This document shows positions 1-7,807 of a DNA stretch of 22,417 nucleotides, one piece after another. The notes beneath the pieces are model-generated. The model made no database searches. It was not told the origin of the DNA and saw only the letters and a list, made by a program, of their open reading frames with translations. Position 1 is the stretch's first letter. Every line of letters begins with the position of its first letter. The DNA is from CADEEN01 sp963740395 (GTDB lineage: Bacteria > Pseudomonadota > Gammaproteobacteria > Burkholderiales > Burkholderiaceae_C): positions 1-22,417 of the forward strand of contig CAVUEP010000066.1 of the NCBI GenBank assembly GCA_963740395.1. Reading direction: 5' to 3'. A program made the translations under genes and the position numbers.

Positions 1-1
1 T

Positions 2-391
2 CGGCTTATTAGAAGCCAGAACATCTACAACGATGGCTTCAAGTCTGAGGGCCTCGCATATATCTCACATGAACAAGCAACGAAGTTGGACGGCGTAACT
101 GTTAACGCTGGTGATGTCTTGCTCAATATCACGGGAGATTCGGTCGCACGTGTTTCTGCACCGAGTGATGTATTGCCTGCTCGTGTAAATCAGCATGTAG
201 CGATTATTCGTCCTGCACAAAAGGCATTCGATGCACGTTTCATTCGCTACTATCTTGCGGCTCCGCAACAGCAGGAGTTGTTATTAGTCATGGCAAGCTC
301 TGGTGCAACAAGAGACGCACTAACGAAAGGTATGATTGAAGCCTTGCGCATACCGAAGCCTTCACTGGTTGAGCAAAAGGCGATTGCAGAT
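2..391 (+). CDS. hsdS: Type I restriction-modification specificity subunit (HsdS), internal/C-terminal fragment
   Basis: The reading frame is open from base 2 with no start codon in the window, so the 5' part is missing. About 130 residues read as the second half of an HsdS target-recognition domain. A GDVLLNITGDSVARV strand is followed by RVNQHVAIIRP, then RFIRYYLAAPQQQ, a GATRDALTKGMIEALRIPKP segment and EQKAIA. This order is the usual end of a TRD leading into the conserved central helix. HsdS sets the DNA sequence recognised by the HsdR/HsdM complex. The family pattern stops at about base 391. The frame then runs on through unrelated sequence to a stop at 488-490, so the last 30 or so residues of the open frame are not HsdS. 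No hsdM or hsdR is visible. The family call is good; the host organism cannot be told from this piece. Confidence 0.8.
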
Positions 392-396
392 CATTC
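388..396. other. Probable chimeric junction 1 (hsdS fragment to sugar ABC region)
   Basis: HsdS similarity on the plus strand ends at the EQKAIAD motif. A stop codon of an open minus-strand frame (391-393) lies exactly here. Beyond this point all recognisable coding is on the minus strand and belongs to an ABC sugar transporter. The exact breakpoint is inferred from loss of family similarity, so it is uncertain by a few bases. Confidence 0.5.
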
Positions 397-544
397 ACGC
401 TTTCCAGGCCGATCGAGCCGCATGGGCCACATGCGCTCGGGCGCCAACTTGATCTCGATGTCCTGCGTCGGGCGGCCGTCCTCAAAATGAAATTGCTGCG
501 TGGCCGAGCCAGGTATCGTCCTTCACGATCGGCTGAGGGGATGC

Positions 545-587
545 GCATAAGAGCGGCTGCAGCTATCAGCAACAACCGCTCTCATGC
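545..587. repeat. Imperfect inverted repeat downstream of the sugar-binding protein gene
   Basis: Bases 545-556 pair with 576-587 (GCATaAGAGCGG against CCGCTCTcATGC) with one mismatch and a 19-base loop. It lies 27 bases beyond the stop codon of the minus-strand binding-protein gene, where an intercistronic or terminator hairpin would be expected. No T-run follows the stem on that strand, so intrinsic termination is not supported. It may stabilise the 3' end of the message. Confidence 0.4.
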
Positions 588-613
588 GAACTACTGCAAT
601 TGGCGTTTAGAAA

Positions 614-1711
614 TTAAAAGTTGCCGATGTTGTCTTTGTTGAACACAGTTGGCGGGCCGGTGATGATCACGTTAAGTGCGCCAATCGTGCGCTTGCCCAG
701 ATTGGCACGTCAAATGTGGTGCCTTCCTGGGCCTGGATAGTGCCATTTACCAGGCCAACGGCCAGATAAGCGGACAGGTAACCTTCATCGAACGGGCTCC
801 ACAACGCAAAGGCTTTAACGGTGCCATCGGTGATGAATTGTCGCATCTGATTGGGAGTGCCCAGACCGGTAACTTCCAGACCTGCACCTACGGCGTTTGC
901 GCCGCCTGGCTGGCGTCCGGCCAATTCAACGCACTGCCGCGGCGGCCGCTACACCGACGGTTGTCGGGGCAATGATGCCACGCAGATCAGGATACTTCGA
1001 CAGCAGGCTTTCACATTCGGTCAGGCTCTTCTGCGGATCGTCGTTGCCATAGACCACATCGACCAGTTGCATCTTGGCATATTTTGGATCCTTCAACGCC
1101 GTCTTCATACCCTCGATCCAGAAGTTCTGGTCGGGCGCATCAGCGGTTGCGCTGAGCACAGCAATCTTGCCCTCATAGCCGATGAGCGAACCCATGAGCT
1201 CAACCTGGCTGGAGCCGGTGATATTGAAGTCCATCGGCAGCGCGGCCGCGTGCGGGTGTTTCGTTCTCTGGGAATGTCTGAGTTGACGATCAACACCTTG
1301 ATGCCCTGGCACACGCTTCCGTAAAGACCTGGTTCGGCGCATCGGGGCTGTTGGGCGAAATGGCGATCACGTTGACGCCGCGTTGAATCTGATCCTTCAC
1401 GAACGACACCTGCGAAGTTGCTTCGGCCGTGGCCGGGGCGGTGGTCGTGAATTCGCACTTCAACTCATCACAGGCTTTTTTAAAGCCGGCGATGATCGAG
1501 TCGAAATACGGATTGCCCGTGTTCTTGGGGATATAAACGATCTTGATCGGGCCGGCTGTAGTAGGTTGAGCGGGCGCTGCGGTTACTGGGCTGCGGGCAC
1601 AGATGTGGCTGCGGGTTGGGCGGGCGCAGGTGTGGCGGCTGGCGCACAGGACGCCAACAAAACCGAAGCGATCACGAGCAATGCGAACACGAAATTGAAA
1701 CGTTTAGTCAT
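614..1711 (-). CDS. Rhamnose-type sugar ABC transporter substrate-binding lipoprotein, frameshifted
   Basis: The start ATG (1709-1711) has a strong GGAGGA ribosome site at 1719-1724. The first 25 residues form a lipoprotein signal with lipobox LLASC, followed by an Ala/Pro/Thr-rich linker (APAATPAPAQPAATSVPA) typical of Chloroflexota binding proteins. The mature part matches the periplasmic-binding-protein type 1 fold of RhaS/LsrB relatives: KIVYIPKNTGNPYFDSIIAG, FVKDQIQRGVNVIAISP, DQNFWIEGMKTAL, DLRGIIAPTTVGVAAAAAV, GLGTPNQMRQFITDGTVKAF and LWSPFDEGYLSAYLAVGLVN. It ends at a TAA (614-616). The protein would capture a sugar, probably rhamnose or another deoxysugar, for an ABC importer. The frame is broken near 1583, 1312, 1270, 930 and 700, yet the conserved blocks continue across each break. 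Sequencing indels are therefore more likely than a true pseudogene. The permease fragment lies just upstream in the same direction. Confidence 0.75.
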
Positions 1712-1841
1712 GATATGTTCCTCCAAGGAATTTGACTTTGTGTAGATCTAACATTACGAGCAACAGACATTACTACCTCTAATCCTTAGTTTCGTATTAC
1801 ACCTCACCTCCTTTCTATCGAATTTGAGTAACATCCAAGCC

Positions 1842-2074
1842 CTAGTCCCGTTGACGACTGAAACGGGTGATCACATTGGACGCTATCACAGCGATGATGA
1901 GTAATGTGCCAACAACGGCGAGCTGGTTTTCCGCTTTGACGTTGGCAACACCCAACCCGGTGCGCAGAAATCCCACCAGGAAAACAGCAATGATCGAACC
2001 AAAAATGGTGCCGCGTCCACCGTGAGATGTTGGTGCCGCCCAATACAACGGCGGTGATCACATCGAGTTCGAGA
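1842..2074 (-). CDS. Sugar ABC transporter permease (RbsC/RhaP-like), C-terminal fragment, frameshifted
   Basis: About 77 residues of the C-terminal end of a BPD_transp_2 permease are present. They read ELDVITAVVLGGTNIS, then after a one-base frameshift near 2021-2026, GGRGTIFGSIIAVFLVGFLR and a last membrane helix (LAVVGTLLIIAVIASNVI), ending at a TAG (1842-1844). The VVLGGTNI-GGRGT motif is the cytoplasmic loop that contacts the ATPase in ribose and rhamnose permeases. The gene is cut at its 5' side at base 2074, where matB sequence begins abruptly. A spacer of about 130 bases separates it from the binding-protein gene on the same strand, which fits an operon ordered permease then binding protein. 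Confidence 0.75.
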
Positions 2075-2076
2075 CT
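2071..2076. other. Chimeric junction 2 (sugar ABC permease joined to matB)
   Basis: Two unrelated minus-strand genes meet here. Bases up to 2074 read as a permease interior (ELDVITAVVLGG). Bases from 2075 read as malonyl-CoA synthetase up to IANFKVPK, residue 482. Neither gene has a start or stop at the join. GC content and codon style also change. No insertion sequence, target duplication or attachment site is visible, so an assembly or library artefact is the simplest cause. Confidence 0.8.
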
Positions 2077-3520
2077 TGGGCACCTTGAAGTTGGCGATGC
2101 GGCCCTTCAGCGTGGCGATCAGCGCGGCGGCATCGACCTGCGCGCCCGGCTTGGGCACCACCACCGCCACCACGGCCTCGCCGAAGTCGGCATGCGGCAC
2201 ACCCACCACGGCGCTCTCGGCCACCCCCGGCTGCTCGTTGAGGCAGGCCTCGATCTCGGCCGGGTAGACGTTGTAGCCGCCGCTGATGATCAGGTCCTTG
2301 CTGCGGCCGACGATCGTGACCACGCCCTGGGCGTCGATCTTGCCGACGTCGCCGGTCTTGAACCACAGGTCGTCGGTGAATTCTTCGGCCGTCTTCTCGG
2401 GCATGCGCCAGTAGCCCTTGAACACGCTCGGGCCCTTGACTTCGATGCCGCCGACTTCGTCCACGCCGCAGGAGTGACCCTTGTCGTCGCGCACCCGCAG
2501 TTGCACACCTGGCAGCGAAAAGCCAACCGTGCCGGCGCGACGCTCGCCGTCCTTGGCATGGTAGGGGTTGGACGTCAGCATCACGGTCTCGCTCATGCCG
2601 TAGCGCTCGACGATGGTGTGGCCGGTGCGCTCGCGCCAGGCCTCGAAGGTCTCGGGCAGCAACGGCGCCGAGCCCGCGACAAACACGCGCATCGAGGCAC
2701 AGGCCTGTCGCGTCAGCGACGCCTCCGCGAGCATGCGCACGTACAGCGTGGGCACGCCCATGAACACGGTGGCGCGGGGCATCTGCGCAATGCAGGCCTT
2801 GGGGTCGAAGCGGTTGAACCACAGCATCTTGGCGCCGGCCAGCAACGCACCGTGGCTGGCGACGAACAGGCCATGCACATGGAAGATCGGCAGCGCGTGG
2901 ATCAGCACATCGCTCGCCTGCCAGCCCCACCACGCATGCAGCGTGCGCGCATTGGCCAGCAGGTTGCCGTGCGTGAGCATGGCGCCCTTGCTGCGCCCGG
3001 TGGTGCCGCTGGTGTAGAGCAGCGCGGCCAGTTCGTCGGCCTCCCTGAACGCGGGTTCGTGCTCGTCACTGTGCTGCGCGGCGCGCTCGAGCAGGCTGCC
3101 ACTGGCGTCGTCGTTCAGCGTGAAGACGTTCTGCACGCCGGCCTTGAACGCCAACGGGCTGAGCCAGGGAAAGTTGCGCCCACTGCAGACCACGACGCCC
3201 GGCTCGGCGTTGCCGATGAAGTACTCGATCTCGCCGGCCTGGTAGGCCGTGTTCAGTGGCAGGTACAGGAACCCGGCGCGCAGCACCGCCAGGTACAGCA
3301 GCAGGGCCTCGACGCTCTTCTCGGTCTGCACCGCCACGCGCGCACCGGCCGGCAGATCCAGCGACGCGAGCAGATTGGCGATGCGTGCGCTGGCGCGTTC
3401 GATGTCGCGCCAGGTGTAGTAGCGCGGTGCGGCGCTGTCGCAGGTCTCGATCGCGGTGGCGTCGAGGTCGGCAGGGAAGGCGGCGCGCAGCGCCACGTAC
3501 AGGTTCTGGTTGTCGGCCAT
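2075..3520 (-). CDS. matB: Malonyl-CoA synthetase (MatB), C-terminally truncated by junction
   Basis: An ANL-superfamily acyl-CoA synthetase that adenylates malonate and transfers it to CoA, giving malonyl-CoA. The ATP-binding loop YTSGTTGRSKG is at residues 169-179, RYGMSET at 306-312, KTGD at 388-391, and the hinge GRSKDLIISGGYNVYPAEIE at 405-424. Identification as MatB rather than another acyl-CoA ligase rests on overall resemblance and on the malonyl-CoA decarboxylase in the same operon. Homology stops after residue 482 (NFKVPK). The final 25-30 residues, including the catalytic A10 lysine in the usual PRNxMGK motif, are replaced by a shifted reading of permease DNA; the open frame continues to 1886. 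Only 6 bases separate its start from the upstream hydratase stop, so the two are co-transcribed. The native gene is probably intact in its own genome. Confidence 0.88.
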
Positions 3521-3526
3521 GGATCT

Positions 3527-4306
3527 CTAGAAGCGCGGGGGACGTTTTTCGTTGAATGCCGCCAAGCCTTCACGGTGCTCGGCGCTGTCGGCATAGTCGT
3601 AATGGGAGGCTCGCTGCGCCGCGCCCGACAGCGGCCGGGTCGCGAACTCGCGCAGCGCGCGCTTGTTCAGGCGCAGCGCCTGCGGCGACAGCCTGGCGAT
3701 GCGCTCGGCGGTGTGCTGTGCCTCGATGCCCACCTGGTCGTCGGCCACCACGCGCGTGACCAGGCCGCGCTCGCGCGCGGCCTGCGCATCGAGCATACGC
3801 GCCTCGATCAGCAGTTCGCGCAGGACGCTGGTGCCGAAGGCCGCGGCGACGATCTCGAGTTCGGCCGGCGCCATCGGAAAACCGAGCTTGGCGATCGGCA
3901 CGCCGAAGCGGCTCGACGCTCCGGCAATGCGGATGTCGCAGCAGGCCGCGACTTCCAGGCCGCCGCCGATGCAGGCGCCGTCGATTTGCGCCACCAGCGG
4001 CAGGTCGCAGTCGCGCATCGCCTGCAGGGCCGGCAGCACCTCGTCCTCGTGGTACTGGGCGAGCGTCTCGTGGTCGAAACGGAAGTCGCTGAACTCCTCG
4101 ATGTCGCCGCCAGCGCCAAAATTGCCGTCGGTGCCGGCGACGACGACCACGCGCACATTGCTGGGTTGCGCCTGCAGGGCCTCGAAATGCCCGCGCAGCT
4201 CGCGCCACATGGCGCGCGTCAACGCATTCAGGCGCTCCGGGTTGCACAGCGTGATGCGCGCAATCCCCGAGATCGCTCCTGCATCGAAGGCAACCTGTTC
4301 CGTCAT
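3527..4306 (-). CDS. Enoyl-CoA hydratase/isomerase family protein
   Basis: A complete 259-residue crotonase-fold protein, the usual family length. The first oxyanion-hole strand is VVVVAGTDGNFGAGGDIEEF (about residues 53-72). The signature DGACIGGGLEVAACCDIRIA (109-128) gives the second oxyanion-hole backbone amides, and AKLGFPMAPAELEIVAAAFG (139-158) carries one possible acid residue. The family hydrates enoyl-CoAs or isomerises, decarboxylates or hydrolyses acyl-CoA thioesters. The substrate cannot be told from sequence alone. It lies third in the malonate operon, 78 bases after the Bug receptor and 6 bases before matB, so an acyl-CoA made from an imported dicarboxylate is plausible. A hydratase at this place is a recurring partner of MatB and malonyl-CoA decarboxylase in Burkholderiales (from memory). 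Confidence 0.88.
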   Translation of the reverse strand: MTEQVAFDAGAISGIARITLCNPERLNALTRAMWRELRGHFEALQAQPSNVRVVVVAGTDGNFGAGGDIEEFSDFRFDHETLAQYHEDEVLPALQAMRDCDLPLVAQIDGACIGGGLEVAACCDIRIAGASSRFGVPIAKLGFPMAPAELEIVAAAFGTSVLRELLIEARMLDAQAARERGLVTRVVADDQVGIEAQHTAERIARLSPQALRLNKRALREFATRPLSGAAQRASHYDYADSAEHREGLAAFNEKRPPRF

Positions 4307-4340
4307 GAGGCCAGCGCCGGGCCGTCCCCAGCGGCCTGAG

Positions 4341-4372
4341 CTCCCCTCGGGGGGCGCGAGCGCAGCGAGCGT
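4341..4372. repeat. GC-rich intergenic hairpin sequence of Burkholderiales type
   Basis: The 78-base gap between the Bug receptor and the hydratase contains a CCCC-TC-GGGG stem-loop (4343-4352) followed by a GCGCGAGCGCAGCGAGCG tract. Short elements of this style are scattered between genes in many Comamonadaceae-like genomes. Here the hairpin lies within the operon, downstream of the receptor gene, where it could protect the receptor message. Its status as a dispersed repeat is from general knowledge; only one copy is seen in this window. Confidence 0.35.
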
Positions 4373-4384
4373 CGGGCCGTCATT

Positions 4385-5368
4385 TCAGTCCAGCTTCGCG
4401 CCCGAGGCCTTGACCACTTCGGCCCAGCGCTTGACTTCGCTCGACACGAACTTGCCGAAATCGTCGCCCCACAGGTTCGGCGTCTCGGTGCCCAGGCCCG
4501 TCCACATGGTCTTGAGCTCGTCGCTGTTGAGGGCCTTCTTCATCTCGTTCTGCATCGCGGTCACGACCTCGCGTGGCGTGCCCTTGGGCGCCCAAAGCGC
4601 GTACCAGGTGGCGACCTCGTACTTCGGCGCGCCGCCGGTCTTGGCCAATGGCAGGTCGGGGAAGCCCGGCGCGGCCTTGCCCGATGCCACCGCGATGGCG
4701 CGGATGCGCCCGCCCTTGATGTGACCCGCCGACGAACCCAGGCCATCGAACATCAGGTCGACCTGGCCGGCGATCAGGTCCTGCAGGGCCGGCCCGGCGC
4801 CGCGGTAGGGGATGTGCGTGACAAACGTGCCGGTCTGCAGCTTGAACAGCTCGCCGGCCAGGTGGTGCGAGGTGCCGTTGCCGGCCGAGCCGTAGTTCAG
4901 CTTGCCCGGGTTCTTGCGCATCAAGTCGAGCAACTGCGGCAAGGTCGTCGCGGCCACCTTCTGCGGATTGACGACGATCACCTGCGGCACGCTCGAGATC
5001 AGCCCGACGGGGACGAAGTCGGTCTCGATGTTGTAGTCGAGCTTGGGGTACATGCTCGGCGCGATGGTGTGGTGCACCGCGCCCATGAAGAAGGTGTAGC
5101 CGTCGGGCGCGGCCTTGGCCGCGAGGTTTGCGCCCAGCGTGCCGCCGGCGCCGCCCTTGTTGTCGATCACGAACTGGCGCCCGACGTTCTTGGTCATGAC
5201 GGCGAACAGCGGCCGCGCGAAGGCGTCGGTGCCGCCGCCAGGCGGGAACGGCACCACGATCGTGACCGGCTTGGTCGGCCAGGCCTGGGCCTGCGCCATC
5301 GGTGCGCTGAACGTTGCGGTCGTGGCAGCCACCACGGCAACTGCCCACTTGATTTCAAGCTTGAACAT
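4385..5368 (-). CDS. Bug/TctC-family tripartite tricarboxylate transporter receptor
   Basis: A periplasmic solute receptor of 327 residues, the normal length. Residues 1-29 form a signal peptide ending AQAQA. The mature protein starts WPTKPVTIVVPFPPGGGTDA, the hallmark beta-strand and glycine loop of Bug proteins. It continues with QFVIDNKGGAGGTLGANLAA, a second ligand-loop region NYGSAGNGTSHHLAGELFK, and VTHIPYRGAGPALQDLIAGQ. These receptors bind carboxylates through main-chain amides in two loops. No tctA or tctB membrane gene is nearby, which is common for Bug receptors. It lies 32 bases after the malonyl-CoA decarboxylase stop and before the hydratase and matB, so malonate or a related diacid is the likely ligand (inference). 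Confidence 0.92.
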   Translation of the reverse strand: MFKLEIKWAVAVVAATTATFSAPMAQAQAWPTKPVTIVVPFPPGGGTDAFARPLFAVMTKNVGRQFVIDNKGGAGGTLGANLAAKAAPDGYTFFMGAVHHTIAPSMYPKLDYNIETDFVPVGLISSVPQVIVVNPQKVAATTLPQLLDLMRKNPGKLNYGSAGNGTSHHLAGELFKLQTGTFVTHIPYRGAGPALQDLIAGQVDLMFDGLGSSAGHIKGGRIRAIAVASGKAAPGFPDLPLAKTGGAPKYEVATWYALWAPKGTPREVVTAMQNEMKKALNSDELKTMWTGLGTETPNLWGDDFGKFVSSEVKRWAEVVKASGAKLD

Positions 5369-5400
5369 GGAAGCGATCCTGGGTAGATGAAGAACAGAGT

Positions 5401-6648
5401 TCAGAGCAATGCCGATACCGCGCGGCTGTGTGCCACCTTGTCGTGGGCAAAGCGGTCGTGGTACAGCTCAATCTTGGCCAGATCGTAGAGGTAGTTGACC
5501 ATCATGCCCGCCGACTGCTTCAGGCCCTTGACCGACAGGTCGGCACTGGCATTCAGGCGCTCCAGCCGGGCCCCATTGTCGAGGTGAAAACGCGCCACCG
5601 GGTCGCCCTGCGGCTGCGGGGAAACATGTACGAGGTAATACGCAGCCAGGCGCCACAGCGCGTGGTGCGCCGCGGCATCGAGTCGCGCCAGCCGCGCGGC
5701 GTGGCCGAGTGCGGCCAGGTCCCCGCCGCAGGCCGCGCGCAGCTGCTGCAGTGCGGTTGCCAACGCGCCGAGGGACTCGTCTTCGGCGCGCTGCAACCAG
5801 CCCAGCAAACCGGGGATCGGCGACAGGGTGCAGAAGGTCTTGAGCTGCGGCAGCTCGCGCTTCAGGAATTCGGCCACGCGCTTGATCAGGAAATTCCCCA
5901 GTGACACCCCGCGCAGCCCGGGCTGGCAATTGCTGATCGAATAGAACACGGCCACCTTGAATTGTTCGGCCGGCAGTGGCGGCGAACGCTTGTCGATCAA
6001 TGGGGCGATGGCCTCGGCCATTTCGGGCAGCAGGGCCACCTCGACGAAGATCAGCGGCTCGTCGCGCAACTGCGGGTGGAAGAAGGCGAAGCAGCGGCGG
6101 TCGGGCTGCAGGCGGCGGCGCAGGTCGTCCCAGCCGTCGATCTCGTGCACCGCCTCATGCCGGATGATCTGCTCGAGCAGTTGCGCCGGCGCGTTCCAGT
6201 CGACCTTGCGCATCTCGAGAAATCCGGGGTTGAACCACGACGACAGCAGGTGCAGCAGGTCGGCCTCGACCACGCCCCATTGCGGATGGCGCGCCAGCTT
6301 TTCCAGCAGGCGTCGGCGCAGCCGCACGATCGCCGCGGTGCCGCCGGGCGCGCCATTCAGGCGCCGGAACAGCTCCTGGCGCAGCGGTTCGGCCAGTCGC
6401 GTCAGCCGGATCAGCGACTGCGCGCCCGGTGCCGCAGCGTAGTCGCGTGCCGCGGCCAATACCGCCTTCGGCTCGGGGCTGAAATCGCTTGCCAGGCGGT
6501 CGAAGAAGCGCGCGCGCTGCTCCTCGCTGAGCGCGTCGATGCGCTGCACGATCTGCTGCGCCAGCTTGGGTCCGTTGGCCTCGCCGCGCACCGACAGCAG
6601 GCGACGGCAGTCGGCCAGCACGAGGCGAAGGGCAGCGGAATCGGCCAT
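5401..6648 (-). CDS. Malonyl-CoA decarboxylase
   Basis: A 415-residue protein of the malonyl-CoA decarboxylase (MLYCD) family, which converts malonyl-CoA to acetyl-CoA and CO2. The N-terminal helical domain covers roughly residues 1-170. The acetyltransferase-like catalytic domain follows, with HEAVHEIDGWDDLRRRL, CFAFFHPQLRDEPLIFVEVA, the serine motif FYSISNCQPGLRGVSLGNFL, FCTLSPIPG and the histidine motif ARFHLDNGARLERLNASAD. The Ser and His named are the residues known as catalytic in the human enzyme. It ends with an SALL tail; SKL-like peroxisomal signals occur in eukaryotic homologues but mean nothing here. I chose the ATG at 6646-6648 (MADSAALRL). The open frame extends to 6861, but that extension has no family similarity and overlaps the divergent reductase gene. 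It heads the operon leading to the receptor, hydratase and matB. Confidence 0.9.
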   Translation of the reverse strand: MADSAALRLVLADCRRLLSVRGEANGPKLAQQIVQRIDALSEEQRARFFDRLASDFSPEPKAVLAAARDYAAAPGAQSLIRLTRLAEPLRQELFRRLNGAPGGTAAIVRLRRRLLEKLARHPQWGVVEADLLHLLSSWFNPGFLEMRKVDWNAPAQLLEQIIRHEAVHEIDGWDDLRRRLQPDRRCFAFFHPQLRDEPLIFVEVALLPEMAEAIAPLIDKRSPPLPAEQFKVAVFYSISNCQPGLRGVSLGNFLIKRVAEFLKRELPQLKTFCTLSPIPGLLGWLQRAEDESLGALATALQQLRAACGGDLAALGHAARLARLDAAAHHALWRLAAYYLVHVSPQPQGDPVARFHLDNGARLERLNASADLSVKGLKQSAGMMVNYLYDLAKIELYHDRFAHDKVAHSRAVSALL

Positions 6649-6790
6649 GATGGAAGTCGGCGTAGCCGCCAGCGAAGCTGGCCGATCAAGTATCGCCCAG
6701 ACGACGCATTCGGCGCCCACGCGATCCGCGTCACCAAGGCATGATAGGGGGTGCGCGCGCTGGGCGCAGCCATTACCAGGAGACCCGGAA

Positions 6791-7687
6791 ATGCAACGCA
6801 TCGGATTCATTGGCGCCTCGGGAATGATGGGCCATGGCATGGCCAAGAACCTGCGCGCCAAGGGCTACCCCCTGACGCTGACGGTGCACCGCAACCGCGA
6901 CCGCGTCGCCGATCTGCTGGCCGCGGGGGCGACGCTGGTCGCGACCGCGGCCGAGATGGCACGCAACAGCGATGTCGTGTTCCTCTGCGTCACCGGCTCA
7001 CCCCAGGTCGAGGAGGCCGTCAATGGGCCCCAGGGCCTGCTCGCCGGCGCAGCCAAGGGGCTGGTCATCGTCGACACGTCGACCGCCGAGCCCGAGTCGA
7101 CGAACCGGCTGCGCGGCATTTGCGAGCCCAAGGGCGTGTTCTTTGTCGACGCACCACTCGCGCGCACCCCGGCCGAGGCCGAGGCCGGCAAGCTCAACGT
7201 GATGGTCGGGGCCAGCGATGCGCAGTTCGCCCAGCTCGAGCCGGTGTTGCGCGCCTTCGCCGAGAACATCTTCCACGTCGGCGGCCCCGGCGCCGGGCAT
7301 GTGATCAAGCTGCTCAACAACTTCATCGCCCAGGCCAGTTGCACGGCCGTGGCCGAGGCCTTCGCGGTCGGCCAGAAGGCCGGCATCGACCTGCGCCAGC
7401 TGGTCGCGCTGATGTCGGCCGGGCTGGTCAACTCCGGCCTGATCCAGTTGATGGCCAAGACCCTGGACGGCGACCTGGCCGGCATGAAGTTCGAACTGAA
7501 CAACGCCCGCAAGGACATCCGCTATTACACCCACCTGGCCGAGGGCCTGGGCGTGCCCACCGTCGTCGGCGAGGGCGTGCACCAGTCGCTGTCGCTGGCC
7601 TGCTCGCTCGGCTACGGCAGCAAGTTCGTGCCCTCGCTGGTCGAGGCGCAGGAGAAGATCACCGGCGCCAAGATCGTTCCGCGATAG
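6791..7687 (+). CDS. NAD(P)-dependent 3-hydroxyisobutyrate dehydrogenase / tartronate semialdehyde reductase family protein
   Basis: A complete 298-residue beta-hydroxyacid dehydrogenase. The N-terminal Rossmann fold begins IGFIGASGMMGHGMAKNL (residues 4-21), with GASGMMG in place of the usual GxGxMG. The substrate-binding motif DAPLARTPAEAEAGKLNVMVG is at 120-140, close to the family DAPVSGG pattern. The catalytic lysine is K173 in GHVIKLLNN. A ribosome site AGGAG (6779-6783) precedes the ATG at 6791. The family reversibly oxidises 3-hydroxyisobutyrate, tartronate semialdehyde or related short hydroxyacids; the exact substrate is not decided by what I can see. It diverges from the malonate operon across 142 bases that must hold both promoters. 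Tartronate is a malonate analogue, so a link to the same substrate class is possible but unproven. Confidence 0.88.
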   Translation: MQRIGFIGASGMMGHGMAKNLRAKGYPLTLTVHRNRDRVADLLAAGATLVATAAEMARNSDVVFLCVTGSPQVEEAVNGPQGLLAGAAKGLVIVDTSTAEPESTNRLRGICEPKGVFFVDAPLARTPAEAEAGKLNVMVGASDAQFAQLEPVLRAFAENIFHVGGPGAGHVIKLLNNFIAQASCTAVAEAFAVGQKAGIDLRQLVALMSAGLVNSGLIQLMAKTLDGDLAGMKFELNNARKDIRYYTHLAEGLGVPTVVGEGVHQSLSLACSLGYGSKFVPSLVEAQEKITGAKIVPR

Positions 7688-7762
7688 TCAGCGGCGGCGG
7701 AGAGCGGACGCGCATTCCCAAGCGGACGCCGCGGATCCGGCTCCGCCGGTCCGCTGGCAGCG

Positions 7763-7791
7763 CCCCCTTGAGGGGGAGCGGCGCAGCCGCT
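7763..7791. terminator. Double hairpin between convergent genes
   Basis: Two adjacent stem-loops lie between the reductase stop (7687) and the end of dctM (7808). The first is CCCCCT (7763-7768)/AGGGGG (7771-7776) with a 2-base loop. The second is AGCGGC (7777-7782)/GCCGCT (7786-7791) with a GCA loop. Being symmetrical, they could end transcription from both sides of a convergent pair. No T-run follows, so they are not textbook intrinsic terminators. The same style of hairpin is common between genes in Burkholderiales. Confidence 0.45.
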
Positions 7792-7807
7792 TCGGGGGTG
7801 GGCCACG

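Noticed and set aside
1..391. A complete restriction-modification or other defence locus at the left edge
   Set aside because: Only part of hsdS is present and it ends at a likely chimeric join. No hsdM, hsdR or other defence gene follows.
2027..4339. A 770-residue plus-strand open frame over matB and the hydratase
   Set aside because: It is antisense to two well-recognised genes in a high-GC region where long antisense frames are expected. It is rich in His, Arg and Gly and shows no family motif.
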